A DNA stretch of 42,209 nucleotides from Flavobacteriaceae bacterium (GTDB taxonomy: Bacteria > Bacteroidota > Bacteroidia > Flavobacteriales > Flavobacteriaceae): NCBI GenBank assembly GCA_023257625.1, contig JALRBW010000057.1, forward strand, positions 1-42,209, given 5' to 3'. The position numbers and the translations under genes are program-made. Each line of letters begins with the position of its first letter. Position 1 is the first letter of the stretch. Below, one piece after another: positions 9,632 to 19,135 of this stretch. The notes under the pieces are model-generated. The model was not told where the DNA came from. It saw nothing but the letters and a program-made list of their open reading frames with translations, and did no database searches.

Positions 9632-10696
9632 TTATTGAATAACTTCAGCAAATGTTTGCTGTTGTTCCATCCATTTTTCAAAATCTTCTTTAGATTCTAC
9701 AATAATTTTCATTTGCATATTATAATGAGAAGCTCCACAAATTTTATTGCATAACAACATGTAATCAAATTCATAGGGCTCGAGGGCTTCTTCACCCTTT
9801 GCAACAAGTTCTTTACTGTTTTCTGATCTAATTTTATTTATTTTTTTGACTTTGGCTAACATATCTGGATTTTGTCTCATTTCTTCAGTAGTCAAAGTGG
9901 GTGTAAAGGCAAATTCAGTAATCATTCCAGGAACACAATTCATTTGAGCTCTAAAGTGTGGCATGTATGCTGAGTGAAGTACATCTTGAGAACGCATTTT
10001 AAAAATAACTTCTCTTCCTACAGGTAAATGCAATTCTTGAACTACAACGTCATCAAATCCGTTGGGGTCAGTAGCATCAATCCCCACTAAATTTCTACCG
10101 TCAAAATCTTGTAAAAAACGAACATTAGCATCTCCTAACACTCCATCTTCTCCAGCATATCGAGCTTTCCAATTAAATTGTTGGGCATAAAGCTCTACCA
10201 CTAGCGCCTCATCATTTTCTTCCACATTCATAATGTCGGTCCAAGTATAGAGTCCATATAGAATTAAACCAGCCAATACAATTACAGGAATTACTGTCCA
10301 GATCATTTCTAGCTTATCATTATCAGCATAGAATAGTGCTTTATTTCCTTTTTTTCCTCGATACTTATAGGCAAAATAATGCAACAAGGCTTGAGTAATT
10401 GTCTGAACTATCAAAATGATCGCAAACGATATCCACATTAACTGATCATAATCAGCACCGTGTTCTGAAGCCGCCTCTGGCAAAAACACATCGCCGTAAC
10501 TCCAAAAAGAATATATAGTAATACCATAAATAAACAATAAGAAGGCAAACATTAATTTACCATTCAAATTGTTGTCATTATCGTTTGCTACTTGATTATT
10601 TTCATTCTTCGATTGAGAAAGCTCAAAGATTTTTGTGATTTGCCAAAGCGAAATCGCAACGAGAATTAAAACAGTAAATACTAAGGCTATATTCAT
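9632..10696 (-). CDS. coxB: Cytochrome c oxidase subunit II (CuA)
   Basis: Subunit II takes electrons from cytochrome c through its binuclear CuA centre on the periplasmic face. The 354-residue protein has hydrophobic segments near 1-20, 48-66, 86-104 and 132-150, more N-terminal segments than the classical two-helix form. The cupredoxin domain follows, with CuA ligands His241, Cys316, Cys320, His324 and Met327 (CNKICGASHYNM). The loop between His241 and the cysteines has a charged insertion of about 45 residues (about 266-310), a feature I associate with Bacteroidota CoxB. The usual acidic residue between the two cysteines (Glu in CSEIC) is Lys here (CNKIC), though that contact is through the backbone. 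No CxxCH haem motif is present, so it is not the caa3 fusion. Confidence 0.95.
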   Translation of the reverse strand: MNIALVFTVLILVAISLWQITKIFELSQSKNENNQVANDNDNNLNGKLMFAFLLFIYGITIYSFWSYGDVFLPEAASEHGADYDQLMWISFAIILIVQTITQALLHYFAYKYRGKKGNKALFYADNDKLEMIWTVIPVIVLAGLILYGLYTWTDIMNVEENDEALVVELYAQQFNWKARYAGEDGVLGDANVRFLQDFDGRNLVGIDATDPNGFDDVVVQELHLPVGREVIFKMRSQDVLHSAYMPHFRAQMNCVPGMITEFAFTPTLTTEEMRQNPDMLAKVKKINKIRSENSKELVAKGEEALEPYEFDYMLLCNKICGASHYNMQMKIIVESKEDFEKWMEQQQTFAEVIQ

Positions 10697-10714
10697 TTAA
10701 GCTGTCAATTTAAT

Positions 10715-12082
10715 TTAATAATGAAACCGTTCACTTTCTCCCATGTAAGGATCACCTTTTGCTTTCAAAGGGGCTTTTGTTATTTCTGTAAACACGATAT
10801 AAATGAAAAGCCCTAAGAAAAATAAAAATCCACCAATTTCAGCTGCTCCAATAAACCATTGATTGCCAACCGCAGAGGGCATAATCATGTTGAATACGTC
10901 CATGTAATGGCCTAATAGGATTACAATTCCCGCCAAAATGATAAAGTAATTTACACGTTTATAATCACTGTTCATTAATATTAAAAGTGGAAAAATAAAA
11001 TTCATAGCAACCATTGCAAAAAATGGAAGGTTATAATCTTCTATTCGTGTAATAAAATAAGTTACTTCTTCAGGTATGTTAGAATACCAAATTAACATGA
11101 ATTGCGAAAACCATAAATATGTCCAGAATATACTTATGGCAAACATGAACTTTCCTAAATCATGTATATGGCTGTCATTTACAAATTCCAAATATCCTTT
11201 TGACTTTAAGTATATTGTAATTAAAGCAATAGTAGTTATTCCTGAAACAAACATACTTGCAAATACATACCAACCAAACAGAGTACTGAACCAATGGGGG
11301 TCTATAGACATTATCCAGTCCCATGACATAATAGACTCTGTTACGATATAGAATACTAAAAATGCTGCTGATATTCTGAAATTCTTTTTGTGATTAGAAA
11401 TATCATTAGAATTATCCTGTGCCAAGGAAAATTTTCGTGAAAAATAACGATATAAAGTCCAACCTGTTAAAAAGAAAAAGGCACGAATTAAAAAGAAAGG
11501 AACATTCAAAAATCCTTTCTTTCCAGAAATAAGTTTATCATGTGCAACCACCTCTGGATCCATCCAAATAAATAAATGGTTGAAGTGCATTGAAGAAAGT
11601 ATCAATATCGCTATAACAATTAAACCACCTGGTAAGAGGTACGCTGTAATACCTTCCATGACTCTAAATAAAACTGGAGACCAACCGGCCTGTGCTGCCC
11701 GTTGAATAGCGTAAAAAGCCAAAGTACCCAACGCGATCATAAAGAAGAAAAAAGCAGCAACATACAATGCCGCCCATGGCTTATTACTCAATTGATGAAA
11801 CACATGTTCATCATGACTTATTTCATGGCCCCCTTCTTCAGCGGCAAGGGATTCGTGACTTGCATCAGTTCCATGTGCATCAGTGGTGTCATGGTGAGCT
11901 TCAACGGATGCGTCATCGTGGGAAGCGCCGTGCTCATCTCCGTGGGCAGAAGCAGCTACAATAGCTTTGGCTTCTTCAATGGTTTTAGGCGCAGTAAAAA
12001 ACCCATAAACAAGTCCTAGAAAACCAATTACCATAAACGCAATGGCTAAATTTCTAAGTCGATTTGAAAAGGTATACATCAT
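10715..12082 (-). CDS. actF: Alternative complex III subunit ActF, integral membrane
   Basis: ActF is one of the two large integral-membrane subunits of alternative complex III (quinol:cytochrome c/HiPIP oxidoreductase) and belongs to the NrfD-like fold group. The 455 residues hold about ten hydrophobic helices. Between helix 1 (about 11-29) and helix 2 (about 102-122) lies a low-complexity hydrophilic stretch (47-96) with eleven histidines among Asp, Glu, Ala and Ser. ATG start, with a second ATG next to it. It sits between actE (14 bases) and coxB (18 bases), so the act and cox genes are physically one operon. Confidence 0.93.
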   Translation of the reverse strand: MMYTFSNRLRNLAIAFMVIGFLGLVYGFFTAPKTIEEAKAIVAASAHGDEHGASHDDASVEAHHDTTDAHGTDASHESLAAEEGGHEISHDEHVFHQLSNKPWAALYVAAFFFFMIALGTLAFYAIQRAAQAGWSPVLFRVMEGITAYLLPGGLIVIAILILSSMHFNHLFIWMDPEVVAHDKLISGKKGFLNVPFFLIRAFFFLTGWTLYRYFSRKFSLAQDNSNDISNHKKNFRISAAFLVFYIVTESIMSWDWIMSIDPHWFSTLFGWYVFASMFVSGITTIALITIYLKSKGYLEFVNDSHIHDLGKFMFAISIFWTYLWFSQFMLIWYSNIPEEVTYFITRIEDYNLPFFAMVAMNFIFPLLILMNSDYKRVNYFIILAGIVILLGHYMDVFNMIMPSAVGNQWFIGAAEIGGFLFFLGLFIYIVFTEITKAPLKAKGDPYMGESERFHY

Positions 12083-12096
12083 TCGATTTCCTTTAA

Positions 12097-12645
12097 TTAT
12101 TTTACAAGTTTACTTCTCAATTCCATTACATGTTGTGCAATTTGCCAACGTTCTGTAGCGTTCACTTGCCCTGCATGTGATCCCATTGCATTTTTACCGT
12201 ACATAAGGACGTGATAAATACTTCCGGGGGTAATTTCTCTATCAGCGTAACTGGGTACACCTAAGAATTTTTCTCGAGTCATTAAAATGCCTTGTCCGTC
12301 ACCTTTACTACCATGACAAACTGCGCAATATATTGTGTAAAGTTCTTTACCGACTGCCTTATTTTCTTCTGTAATTTCAAGAGGAGACAGTAGAGCTACT
12401 TTTGATTCTTCATATCCTTCATTTGTATTAGGATAATCATAGGGTTCCCAATTTCTTGAAATTGTTCCTTCTACAGGAACTTGAGCTTCTACACCATTAG
12501 AAAAGGCATTTGAATCTGCATAGGTTTCGTACCCTACAGGCTCATACATATTAGGGAAAAACTGATAGTTGGGTTGCGAAGGATTAAAACACCCTTGAAT
12601 TCCCAAGGCTAGAAGCATACTTAATAAAAAACCTATATATTTCAT
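12097..12645 (-). CDS. actE: Alternative complex III subunit ActE, monohaem cytochrome c lipoprotein
   Basis: The 182-residue protein has a lipoprotein signal with Cys19 (GIQGC) and a single class I cytochrome c haem motif, Cys107-x-x-Cys110-His111 (CAVCH), followed by GSKGDGQG. The late GKNAMGSH segment provides a likely axial methionine. In alternative complex III, ActE is the membrane-anchored monohaem cytochrome that passes electrons from the multihaem and Fe-S subunits to the periplasmic acceptor. It starts one base after the actD stop codon region and is followed by actF after 14 bases. Its N-terminal 100 residues before the haem are typical of Bacteroidota ActE. Confidence 0.94.
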   Translation of the reverse strand: MKYIGFLLSMLLALGIQGCFNPSQPNYQFFPNMYEPVGYETYADSNAFSNGVEAQVPVEGTISRNWEPYDYPNTNEGYEESKVALLSPLEITEENKAVGKELYTIYCAVCHGSKGDGQGILMTREKFLGVPSYADREITPGSIYHVLMYGKNAMGSHAGQVNATERWQIAQHVMELRSKLVK

Positions 12646-13173
12646 TTATTCTGGCTTTTCTACAATTGAAATTTCGATGGCTCCAGACTTTTTAAGCAAA
12701 GCCTTAAGCTCTTTTTCATTATCATGAAGTTCGATTTCTACTAAAAATTTATCATCCGTAGTTAAAGGATTTGGATTTTCTGCCTTTTTAAAAGGCCACA
12801 ATTTACTACGCATGTAAAAAGTAATAACCATTAAATGTGCTGCAAAAAATACAGTCATTTCAAACATAATTGGAACAAAGGCAGGCATGTTTTCTAAATA
12901 GGAAAAACTAGGTTTACCTCCAATGTTTTGAGGCCAGTCTTCTATCATTATAAAATTCATCATAGCAATAGCAACAGTGAGTCCAATACAACCATAAATA
13001 AATGACATAATGGCTATTCGTGTATCTTCAAGACCTAATACTTTATCTAAACCGTGAACAGGAAAAGGGGTATACACTTCTTCAATGTGGTGTTTTGCTG
13101 AACGAATTTCTTTGACTGCACTTAAAAGCATATCATCATCATCGTAAAGCGCATGTATTACTTTATTACTCAT
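12646..13173 (-). CDS. actD: Alternative complex III subunit ActD (DUF3341)
   Basis: ActD is a small membrane subunit of alternative complex III. The 175 residues open with a cytoplasmic ferredoxin-fold-like part (HALYDDDDMLLSAVKEIR, TPFPVHGLD), followed by two transmembrane segments (about 58-77 and 97-120) and a C-terminal soluble tail of about 55 residues ending in an ELHDNEKELKALLKKSGA segment. TPFPVHGLD is the signature I associate with DUF3341. The start overlaps the actC stop by 4 bases (ATGA), indicating translational coupling. Role in the complex is structural as far as is known. Confidence 0.93.
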   Translation of the reverse strand: MSNKVIHALYDDDDMLLSAVKEIRSAKHHIEEVYTPFPVHGLDKVLGLEDTRIAIMSFIYGCIGLTVAIAMMNFIMIEDWPQNIGGKPSFSYLENMPAFVPIMFEMTVFFAAHLMVITFYMRSKLWPFKKAENPNPLTTDDKFLVEIELHDNEKELKALLKKSGAIEISIVEKPE

Positions 13174-14558
13174 GATTTAGCGTCTCTTATTTTTTTATAT
13201 TTTTCTCCTGAGGACTTTAAAATTGTTTTTACTTCAGCTTGAGCAATCACAGGGAATGTTCTAGCATAAAGTAGAAAGAGGACAAAGAAAAATCCTATCG
13301 TACCAATAAAAATTCCAATATCTATAAAGGTAGGTGAAAACATTGTCCAGGATGAAGGAAGATAATCACGGTGCAACGATGTCACAATAATAACAAACCG
13401 TTCAAACCACATTCCAATATTTACCACTATTGATATGATGAAGGAGAACATTATACTGGTTCTCAATTTCTTAAACCACATAAACTGAGGTGAAAAAACA
13501 TTACAAGTCATCATAGACCAGTACGCCCACCAATACGGTCCTGTTGCCCGATTTAAAAAGGCATACTGTTCGTATTCAACTCCAGAATACCATGCAATAA
13601 ATAATTCTGTGATATAAGCAACTCCTACTATAGAGCCCGTAATCATAATCACAATGTTCATTAACTCTATATGCTGAACGGTAATATAATTTTCAAGATT
13701 AGACACTTTACGCATTATAATCAATAAAGTATTTACCATTGCAAATCCAGAGAAGATTGCCCCTGCCACAAAGTAAGGGGGGAAAATTGTGGTGTGCCAA
13801 CCCGGAATTACTGATGTAGCAAAGTCAAAAGATACAATAGTATGAACAGAAAGCACAAGAGGAGTAGCTAAACCTGCTAACACCAAAGATACTTCTTCAA
13901 AACGCTGCCAATCTTTTGCTCTCCCAGACCACCCAAAACTTAACAAGCTGTATATCTTTTTTTGGAACGGTAATATTGCACGGTCACGGATCATCGCAAA
14001 GTCAGGAAGAAGTCCTGTCCACCAAAACACAAGTGAAACCGATAAATATGTTGAAATGGCAAATACATCCCAGAGTAAGGGAGAATTAAAGTTTACCCAT
14101 AAAGAACCAAATCCGTTAGGAATAGGTAAAACCCAGTATGCTAACCAAGGGCGACCCATATGGATGATGGGAAATAGACCCGCTTGGATTACTGAGAAAA
14201 TAGTCATGGCTTCTGCGGATCGGTTAATGGCCATACGCCATTTTTGTCTAAATAAAAGTAATACTGCCGAAATTAGGGTACCTGCGTGTCCGATTCCTAC
14301 CCACCATACAAAGTTGGTGATGTCCCAAGCCCAACCCACTGTTTTATTAAGTCCCCAACTGCCAATACCTGTTGAGATGGTGTAAATAATACACCCTACT
14401 CCCCAAAGTAAAGCCGTTAATGCAATTCCAAATACTATCCACCATTGTTTATTTGCTGCGCCTTCTACGGGAGCGGCCACATCAACAGTCACATCGTGAT
14501 AAGACTTATCACCGGTAACAAGGGGTTTTCTAATTGGTGCTTCGTAATGCGATGCCAT
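13170..14558 (-). CDS. actC: Alternative complex III subunit ActC (NrfD-like membrane subunit)
   Basis: ActC is the NrfD/PsrC-family integral membrane subunit that binds the quinol in alternative complex III. The 462 residues begin with a soluble stretch containing KPLVTGDKSYHDVT and then show about ten hydrophobic helices. WWVGIGHAGTLISAVLLL (about 95-112) is the conserved helix carrying the histidine near the quinone pocket in this family, and AYWSMMTCNVFSPQFMW is also well conserved. Length is normal and the start is ATG. It is 21 bases downstream of actB and overlaps actD. Confidence 0.95.
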   Translation of the reverse strand: MASHYEAPIRKPLVTGDKSYHDVTVDVAAPVEGAANKQWWIVFGIALTALLWGVGCIIYTISTGIGSWGLNKTVGWAWDITNFVWWVGIGHAGTLISAVLLLFRQKWRMAINRSAEAMTIFSVIQAGLFPIIHMGRPWLAYWVLPIPNGFGSLWVNFNSPLLWDVFAISTYLSVSLVFWWTGLLPDFAMIRDRAILPFQKKIYSLLSFGWSGRAKDWQRFEEVSLVLAGLATPLVLSVHTIVSFDFATSVIPGWHTTIFPPYFVAGAIFSGFAMVNTLLIIMRKVSNLENYITVQHIELMNIVIMITGSIVGVAYITELFIAWYSGVEYEQYAFLNRATGPYWWAYWSMMTCNVFSPQFMWFKKLRTSIMFSFIISIVVNIGMWFERFVIIVTSLHRDYLPSSWTMFSPTFIDIGIFIGTIGFFFVLFLLYARTFPVIAQAEVKTILKSSGEKYKKIRDAKS

Positions 14559-14579
14559 ACTTTTAATTCTATATGTTTC

Positions 14580-17500
14580 TTATACCTCGTCGGTATTTCT
14601 TACTTTGACATGATACATAACATTGGGTTTTGTTCCCACGTGTTCTAATAAATGATACATCCGATCATCTTGGTGTAAAGCCGTTACCTTACTTTCTTTA
14701 TCATTTAAATCTCCAAACACCATTGCTCCGGTAGTACAAGCATTTGAGCAAGCCGTTTGGAAAGTTCCGTCTTTAATTTCTTCTCCTTTGAGTTTAGCAT
14801 CAAGAATTGTTTTCTGTGTCATTTGAATACACATTGAACATTTCTCCATTACACCTCGGGAACGAACTACTACATCTGGATTTAATACCATACGGCCAAG
14901 GTCATTGTTCATATGATAATCAAACTCATCATTTTTATTGTACAAAAACCAATTAAATCGACGCACTTTGTAAGGACAGTTATTTGCACAATAACGTGTA
15001 CCTACGCAACGGTTATAAGCCATATGGTTTTGACCTTGTCTACCATGTGAAGTTGCAGCAACTGGACAAACTGTTTCACAAGGTGCGTGATTACAGTGTT
15101 GACACATTACAGGTTGGAATGCTACTTGTGGATTTTCAGCAGCTTTTTCCATCTCATTAAATGTACTGAGTGAATCTCCAACTCCTGATATGGCTTCTTT
15201 AGTTTCATTGTCTCCTTGAAAAGTAATGGCAGAAGAATAGTATCGGTCAATACGCAACCAATGCATATCTCGTGAACGACGAATTTCGCTTTTACCAACT
15301 ACAGGAACATTGTTTTCAGCATGACAAGCAATAACACAAGCGCCGCAACCTGTACAGGAATTTAAATCAATAGAAAGATTAAAATGGTGTCCTATACTGC
15401 GATCAAACTCTTGCCATAAATCTACCTCTGGTGAAGTCACATCAAATTCCATGTGATTTTTGGATACCTGAGGCATTGGATTCCATTGCGATTTATTTTT
15501 AGTGCTAAAAACTTCTAAAGTAGTTTCTTTAACTATATCGCCACGTCCCATTAGTGTGTTGTGCAATTGAACACAAGCAAATTCATGTTCACCCTCTGAA
15601 GAAGTTATGGATACCGTTTGTGTTTTTTGAGCCTTTAGATACAATTCATAGGCATTAACACCTGTTTGCATCTGGTCTTGCATGCCGTTACGTTTTCCGT
15701 ATCCAAAAGACAATCCAACGGTACCTTTGGCTTGACCCGGTTGGATTACAACAGGAACTTTAAGAGAAGTTTCTCCTACTTTAACATTTGCATAGCTTCC
15801 GTTTAGCGCACCATTTGAGGTGTTTCTGTTGGTAAGCCCAAGGGCTTTTGCATCCGTCATAGAAACAGTAAGGTAATTGTCCCAACTTACACGGGTTATC
15901 GGATCTGGAAACTCTTGTAACCAAGGGTTATTCGCTTGTTGTCCATCTCCCATTCCGGTTTTGGTATAGAGAACCAAACTCATTTGAGGTGCCTGGGCAG
16001 TACGTAATGCTGACAGGTCTAGGTTGCTAAAATCGGGAGTAGTCGCATCAAAATTGGTTGCTGAAGCAAAGTAGCCATCGTGTAATGCCTTGTTCCAAGA
16101 AGTACTTCCTAGAATGGCTTCGTTCCAATGCGCTTTAATTGCATCGTAATATTTTTGATTTTGTCCGGCTAAGCGAAGAAAAACATCTTGAAACTGTTGG
16201 GTATCAAATAAAGGTTTTATGGTGGGCTGAGCCAAGGCATAATGACCTGATTTGAATTCATAATCTCCCCAGGCTTCTAAGTAATGAGGTGTTGCAGCAA
16301 CAAATTGGCATTGGGCTGCAGTTTCATCAAGTTTTGAGGTAAAAGCAAGTGAAAATTCAAGATTCTTGATGGCTTCACCTAATTGAGCACCACCAGCAGA
16401 AGTAAATACTGGGTTGATATTTACACTAATTAACCCGTGTATTGAACCCTTTTGAATTCCTTCAAAGGCTTCTTGTACTTGCATAGCGTTTCCTTGACGA
16501 ATACGACGTGGTTGCTCAGGTTGAAAGGCTTTGCTTTGTAAGTGAGAATTTATGGCCAATACTGTTTCTTGAGCCGTTTCATTTGTTAATCCGGAAACAA
16601 CTACAGCGTCACTGCCTGCTGTTCGAAGTCGAATCACAGCTTTATCAACAGCTGTTTTCACCTCTTCTGAAAGAGAAACAGCACTATTGCCTCTCGTAAG
16701 CTGATCGTGAATGTATGCCAATACATTCATTTGTACGGCGGGAGTAGTGGGTATTCTATGGTCTGCATTTGCACCTGAAAGAGACATATTTGACTCGATC
16801 TGCATATGCCAAGACATGTCCACTTTTTGGTTGTGTTTTTTAGGTATACGTCCAGCAGCATAGCCTTTTGAATATCCCCCACCTTGCCAATCGCCAAGAA
16901 AATCCGCATCTACGGATACAATCGTTTTGGCAAGAGAGAAATCATACTCAGCTAGACCCCGAATTCCATAATGTTTTTGGTAAGCATTTAATGCGGCATC
17001 GTCAGAAATAGTATCATAGATAACATGAGATACATTAGGGAATGCAGCGATAAACTCTTGAATGATTTTGTGGGAAGTTGGACTTGCCAATGTTGGGGTC
17101 ATTAAAACAACCTTTTTATTTGAGGCAACTAAGGCTTTTAACATTGCCCCTACTTGTACATATAAATTGTCCCAAGAAATGTCTTCACCCTGAGCTAAGG
17201 GGCCTTGTAATCGTTTTGTATCATACATTGATAATACAGAGGCATGTACTCGGGCATTAGCTACCCCAAGGGTTGGAACATCAGGATTACTCTCAATTTT
17301 AATTGGACGACCCTCTCTTGTTTTGACTAATACGCTACAAAAATCAAATCCATCTGCAATAGCGGTAGCGTAATAATTAGCTACACCTGGACGAATTTGT
17401 TCAGGTTGAATAACATAGGGAACAGACTTAATTACAGGCCCCTCACAGGCAGCAAGTGATGCTGCTGCTGTACTAAATCCAACATATTTTAAAAAATCTC

Positions 17501-17654
17501 TTCGTGAAGTATTACTGTCTGCTAAAGTTCTTTCATCGGTTAAAAAGTCTTTAGGTAATTTAGAGGCAAATTCATTATGCTCTAACGATTGAATCGTTTC
17601 ATTTTTGGGATCTAACTGATCTATATTTTTCCAGTATGTTTTATTTGATGCCAT
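14580..17654 (-). CDS. actB: Alternative complex III subunit ActB, Tat-exported molybdopterin-like plus Fe-S protein
   Basis: ActB is the large periplasmic subunit: a molybdopterin-oxidoreductase-like domain (without cofactor in characterised complexes) fused to a ferredoxin-type domain. I prefer the ATG at 17652-17654, giving about 1024 residues beginning MASNKTYW, over an upstream GTG at 17693 that would overlap actA by 20 bases. A twin-arginine signal lies about 50 residues in (SRRDFLKY, then a short hydrophobic run and CEG). The C-terminal part carries four cysteine sets for Fe-S clusters: CTGCGACVIAC, CQHCNHAPCETVC, CVGTRYCANNC and CSMC followed by CSNAC. This is the expected three [4Fe-4S] and one [3Fe-4S] pattern. 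It lies 19 bases after the actA stop. Confidence 0.95.
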   Translation of the reverse strand: MASNKTYWKNIDQLDPKNETIQSLEHNEFASKLPKDFLTDERTLADSNTSRRDFLKYVGFSTAAASLAACEGPVIKSVPYVIQPEQIRPGVANYYATAIADGFDFCSVLVKTREGRPIKIESNPDVPTLGVANARVHASVLSMYDTKRLQGPLAQGEDISWDNLYVQVGAMLKALVASNKKVVLMTPTLASPTSHKIIQEFIAAFPNVSHVIYDTISDDAALNAYQKHYGIRGLAEYDFSLAKTIVSVDADFLGDWQGGGYSKGYAAGRIPKKHNQKVDMSWHMQIESNMSLSGANADHRIPTTPAVQMNVLAYIHDQLTRGNSAVSLSEEVKTAVDKAVIRLRTAGSDAVVVSGLTNETAQETVLAINSHLQSKAFQPEQPRRIRQGNAMQVQEAFEGIQKGSIHGLISVNINPVFTSAGGAQLGEAIKNLEFSLAFTSKLDETAAQCQFVAATPHYLEAWGDYEFKSGHYALAQPTIKPLFDTQQFQDVFLRLAGQNQKYYDAIKAHWNEAILGSTSWNKALHDGYFASATNFDATTPDFSNLDLSALRTAQAPQMSLVLYTKTGMGDGQQANNPWLQEFPDPITRVSWDNYLTVSMTDAKALGLTNRNTSNGALNGSYANVKVGETSLKVPVVIQPGQAKGTVGLSFGYGKRNGMQDQMQTGVNAYELYLKAQKTQTVSITSSEGEHEFACVQLHNTLMGRGDIVKETTLEVFSTKNKSQWNPMPQVSKNHMEFDVTSPEVDLWQEFDRSIGHHFNLSIDLNSCTGCGACVIACHAENNVPVVGKSEIRRSRDMHWLRIDRYYSSAITFQGDNETKEAISGVGDSLSTFNEMEKAAENPQVAFQPVMCQHCNHAPCETVCPVAATSHGRQGQNHMAYNRCVGTRYCANNCPYKVRRFNWFLYNKNDEFDYHMNNDLGRMVLNPDVVVRSRGVMEKCSMCIQMTQKTILDAKLKGEEIKDGTFQTACSNACTTGAMVFGDLNDKESKVTALHQDDRMYHLLEHVGTKPNVMYHVKVRNTDEV

Positions 17655-17673
17655 ATACTTTATCAATCGACTT

Positions 17674-18951
17674 TTAATAGTGACATTTACCACATTCTAA
17701 GCCACCCATTTGAGCAACTGTTAATTTTTCAACGCCGTATTTTTTAGAAAGTGCTTCATGAATTTTTGCATAGTATTCATTACTTTCAACATTCACGTTA
17801 GTTTCACGGTGACAATTAATACACCAACCCATTGTTAATGGGGAAAACTGATACATTATTTCCATTTCTTCAACGGGACCATGACATTTTTGACATTCAA
17901 TTTGTCCTACTTCTACATGCTGCGCATGATTGAAATAAACAAAATCAGGGAGATTGTGAATTCTTACCCATTTAACAGGTTGTGACTTTCCTGTGTAGCT
18001 TTGGCTTTCTTCATCCCAACCCACTGCAGCGTATAGTTTCTTAATTTCTTTGGTATAAAAATCTTTAGTATATCCATTTTCAATATCCTCTTCTCCGTTA
18101 TATTCTGCAATATTCCGGTGACAGTTCATACAAACATTTAAAGAAGGAATCCCTGAATGCTTTGAAACTCTAGCTGAAGAATGACAATATTTACAGTCTA
18201 TTTGATTTGCCCCTGCGTGGATTTTATGTGAATAATGAATAGGTTGAACAGGTATATATCCTTGGTCTACACCAACCTGCATAAAATATCCGTAAGCAAA
18301 ATAGGCACTGCTAAGAAGCAGTAATATAACACTAAGTAAAACTAAAAATTGATTTTGAACAAAAGCGAGCCATAAAGGTGTGCGTTTTGGTTTCGCAGCA
18401 GGACGAATATCTACACCACTAGCATCAGCAATTCTAAGGAGTGTTCGTTGAACTAAGAAAAGCATTACCACCAGAATTACGAATACCAAGACAAGAGCGG
18501 CAAGGATTAAAGTGTTATCTGGTCCGGAAGAATTAACCACTGTGACCGCTGCATCAGCAGCTGAAGCTGCAGCAGCAGGTTGAGTGTAATCTGTATATGC
18601 TATAATATTGTCTATATCTTCATTGGATAATTGAGGAAATGAGGTCATTACTGAACCATTATATTCTTCATAAATAGCAACAGCTTGGGCATCTCCAGAT
18701 TTTACCATTGCCGTACTATTTTTTATCCAACTGTATAACCAATCCTTGTCATACTTTGCAGAAACTCCTTTTAATGCAGGCCCTACAGCTCGTTTATTCA
18801 ACTTATGACATGCCGCACAATTTGCGTTAAATAATGATTTTCCAGCAATAACCGCAGGATCATCTTGTGCAAATGAAGTTTGGGTTGTCAATAGGCTGAC
18901 AGAAAAAAGAAGAAGGGATAAAAAGGATACTAATCGATTCCTAATTTTCAT
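17674..18951 (-). CDS. actA: Alternative complex III subunit ActA, multihaem cytochrome c with fused monohaem domain
   Basis: This is the first gene of the respiratory operon. I choose ATG at 18949-18951 (425 residues) because it starts a normal signal peptide (MKIRNRL, a hydrophobic run, SFAQ); a TTG at 18981 would add ten hydrophilic residues. Six CxxCH haem motifs are visible. One (CAACH, about residues 45-49) lies in an N-terminal class I cytochrome c domain ending near residue 125. Five more (CKYCH, CMNCH, CQKCH, CINCH, CGKCH) lie in the C-terminal pentahaem ActA part. Two hydrophobic segments separate the halves (about 144-166 and 196-222). It passes electrons from the Fe-S clusters of ActB toward the acceptor. 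The last haem motif is only two residues from the C-terminus. Confidence 0.93.
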   Translation of the reverse strand: MKIRNRLVSFLSLLLFSVSLLTTQTSFAQDDPAVIAGKSLFNANCAACHKLNKRAVGPALKGVSAKYDKDWLYSWIKNSTAMVKSGDAQAVAIYEEYNGSVMTSFPQLSNEDIDNIIAYTDYTQPAAAASAADAAVTVVNSSGPDNTLILAALVLVFVILVVMLFLVQRTLLRIADASGVDIRPAAKPKRTPLWLAFVQNQFLVLLSVILLLLSSAYFAYGYFMQVGVDQGYIPVQPIHYSHKIHAGANQIDCKYCHSSARVSKHSGIPSLNVCMNCHRNIAEYNGEEDIENGYTKDFYTKEIKKLYAAVGWDEESQSYTGKSQPVKWVRIHNLPDFVYFNHAQHVEVGQIECQKCHGPVEEMEIMYQFSPLTMGWCINCHRETNVNVESNEYYAKIHEALSKKYGVEKLTVAQMGGLECGKCHY

Positions 18952-19003
18952 CCGAATTTTTGAATATTTTGAGTTGTTCAAATTTTTTGTCTAAAATCCA
19001 CCG

Positions 19004-19011
19004 CAAAAATA
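19004..19011 (-). promoter_or_regulatory. Candidate -7 box upstream of actA
   Basis: Minus-strand TATTTTTG matches TAnnTTTG and lies 52 bases before the chosen actA ATG. No good TTTG is seen about 19 bases further upstream, so support is partial. It fits the ATG at 18951 better than the TTG at 18981, which would leave a leader of under 20 bases. The 139-185 bases between actA and the SPOR gene must hold both divergent promoters. Confidence 0.3.
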
Positions 19012-19135
19012 AGTCATAGAACACTTTTTCTTCAGATTAAAAATGTAGAATTTTATAATTTATATTCATTCTAAATAATTTATAAATTTTGTTAAATACT
19101 TATTTCATAAAAGTAAAAATTTGTTCTTTTGTGTG

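Noticed and set aside
11702-12019. Plus-strand open frame of about 100 residues opposite actF
   Set aside because: It is the antisense of the His-rich low-complexity segment; the actF reading makes sense and this one does not.
17655-17693. Upstream GTG start for actB and TTG starts for actA (18981), the SPOR gene (19121) and the dihaem cytochrome (25385)
   Set aside because: In each case an ATG a few codons downstream gives a cleaner N-terminus (normal signal peptide or the usual MASNK-type start) and removes awkward overlaps.
18952-19135. tRNA or small RNA gene between actA and the SPOR gene
   Set aside because: The stretch is AT-rich with no cloverleaf, no paired GC-rich arms and no CCA end; only weak promoter boxes are visible.
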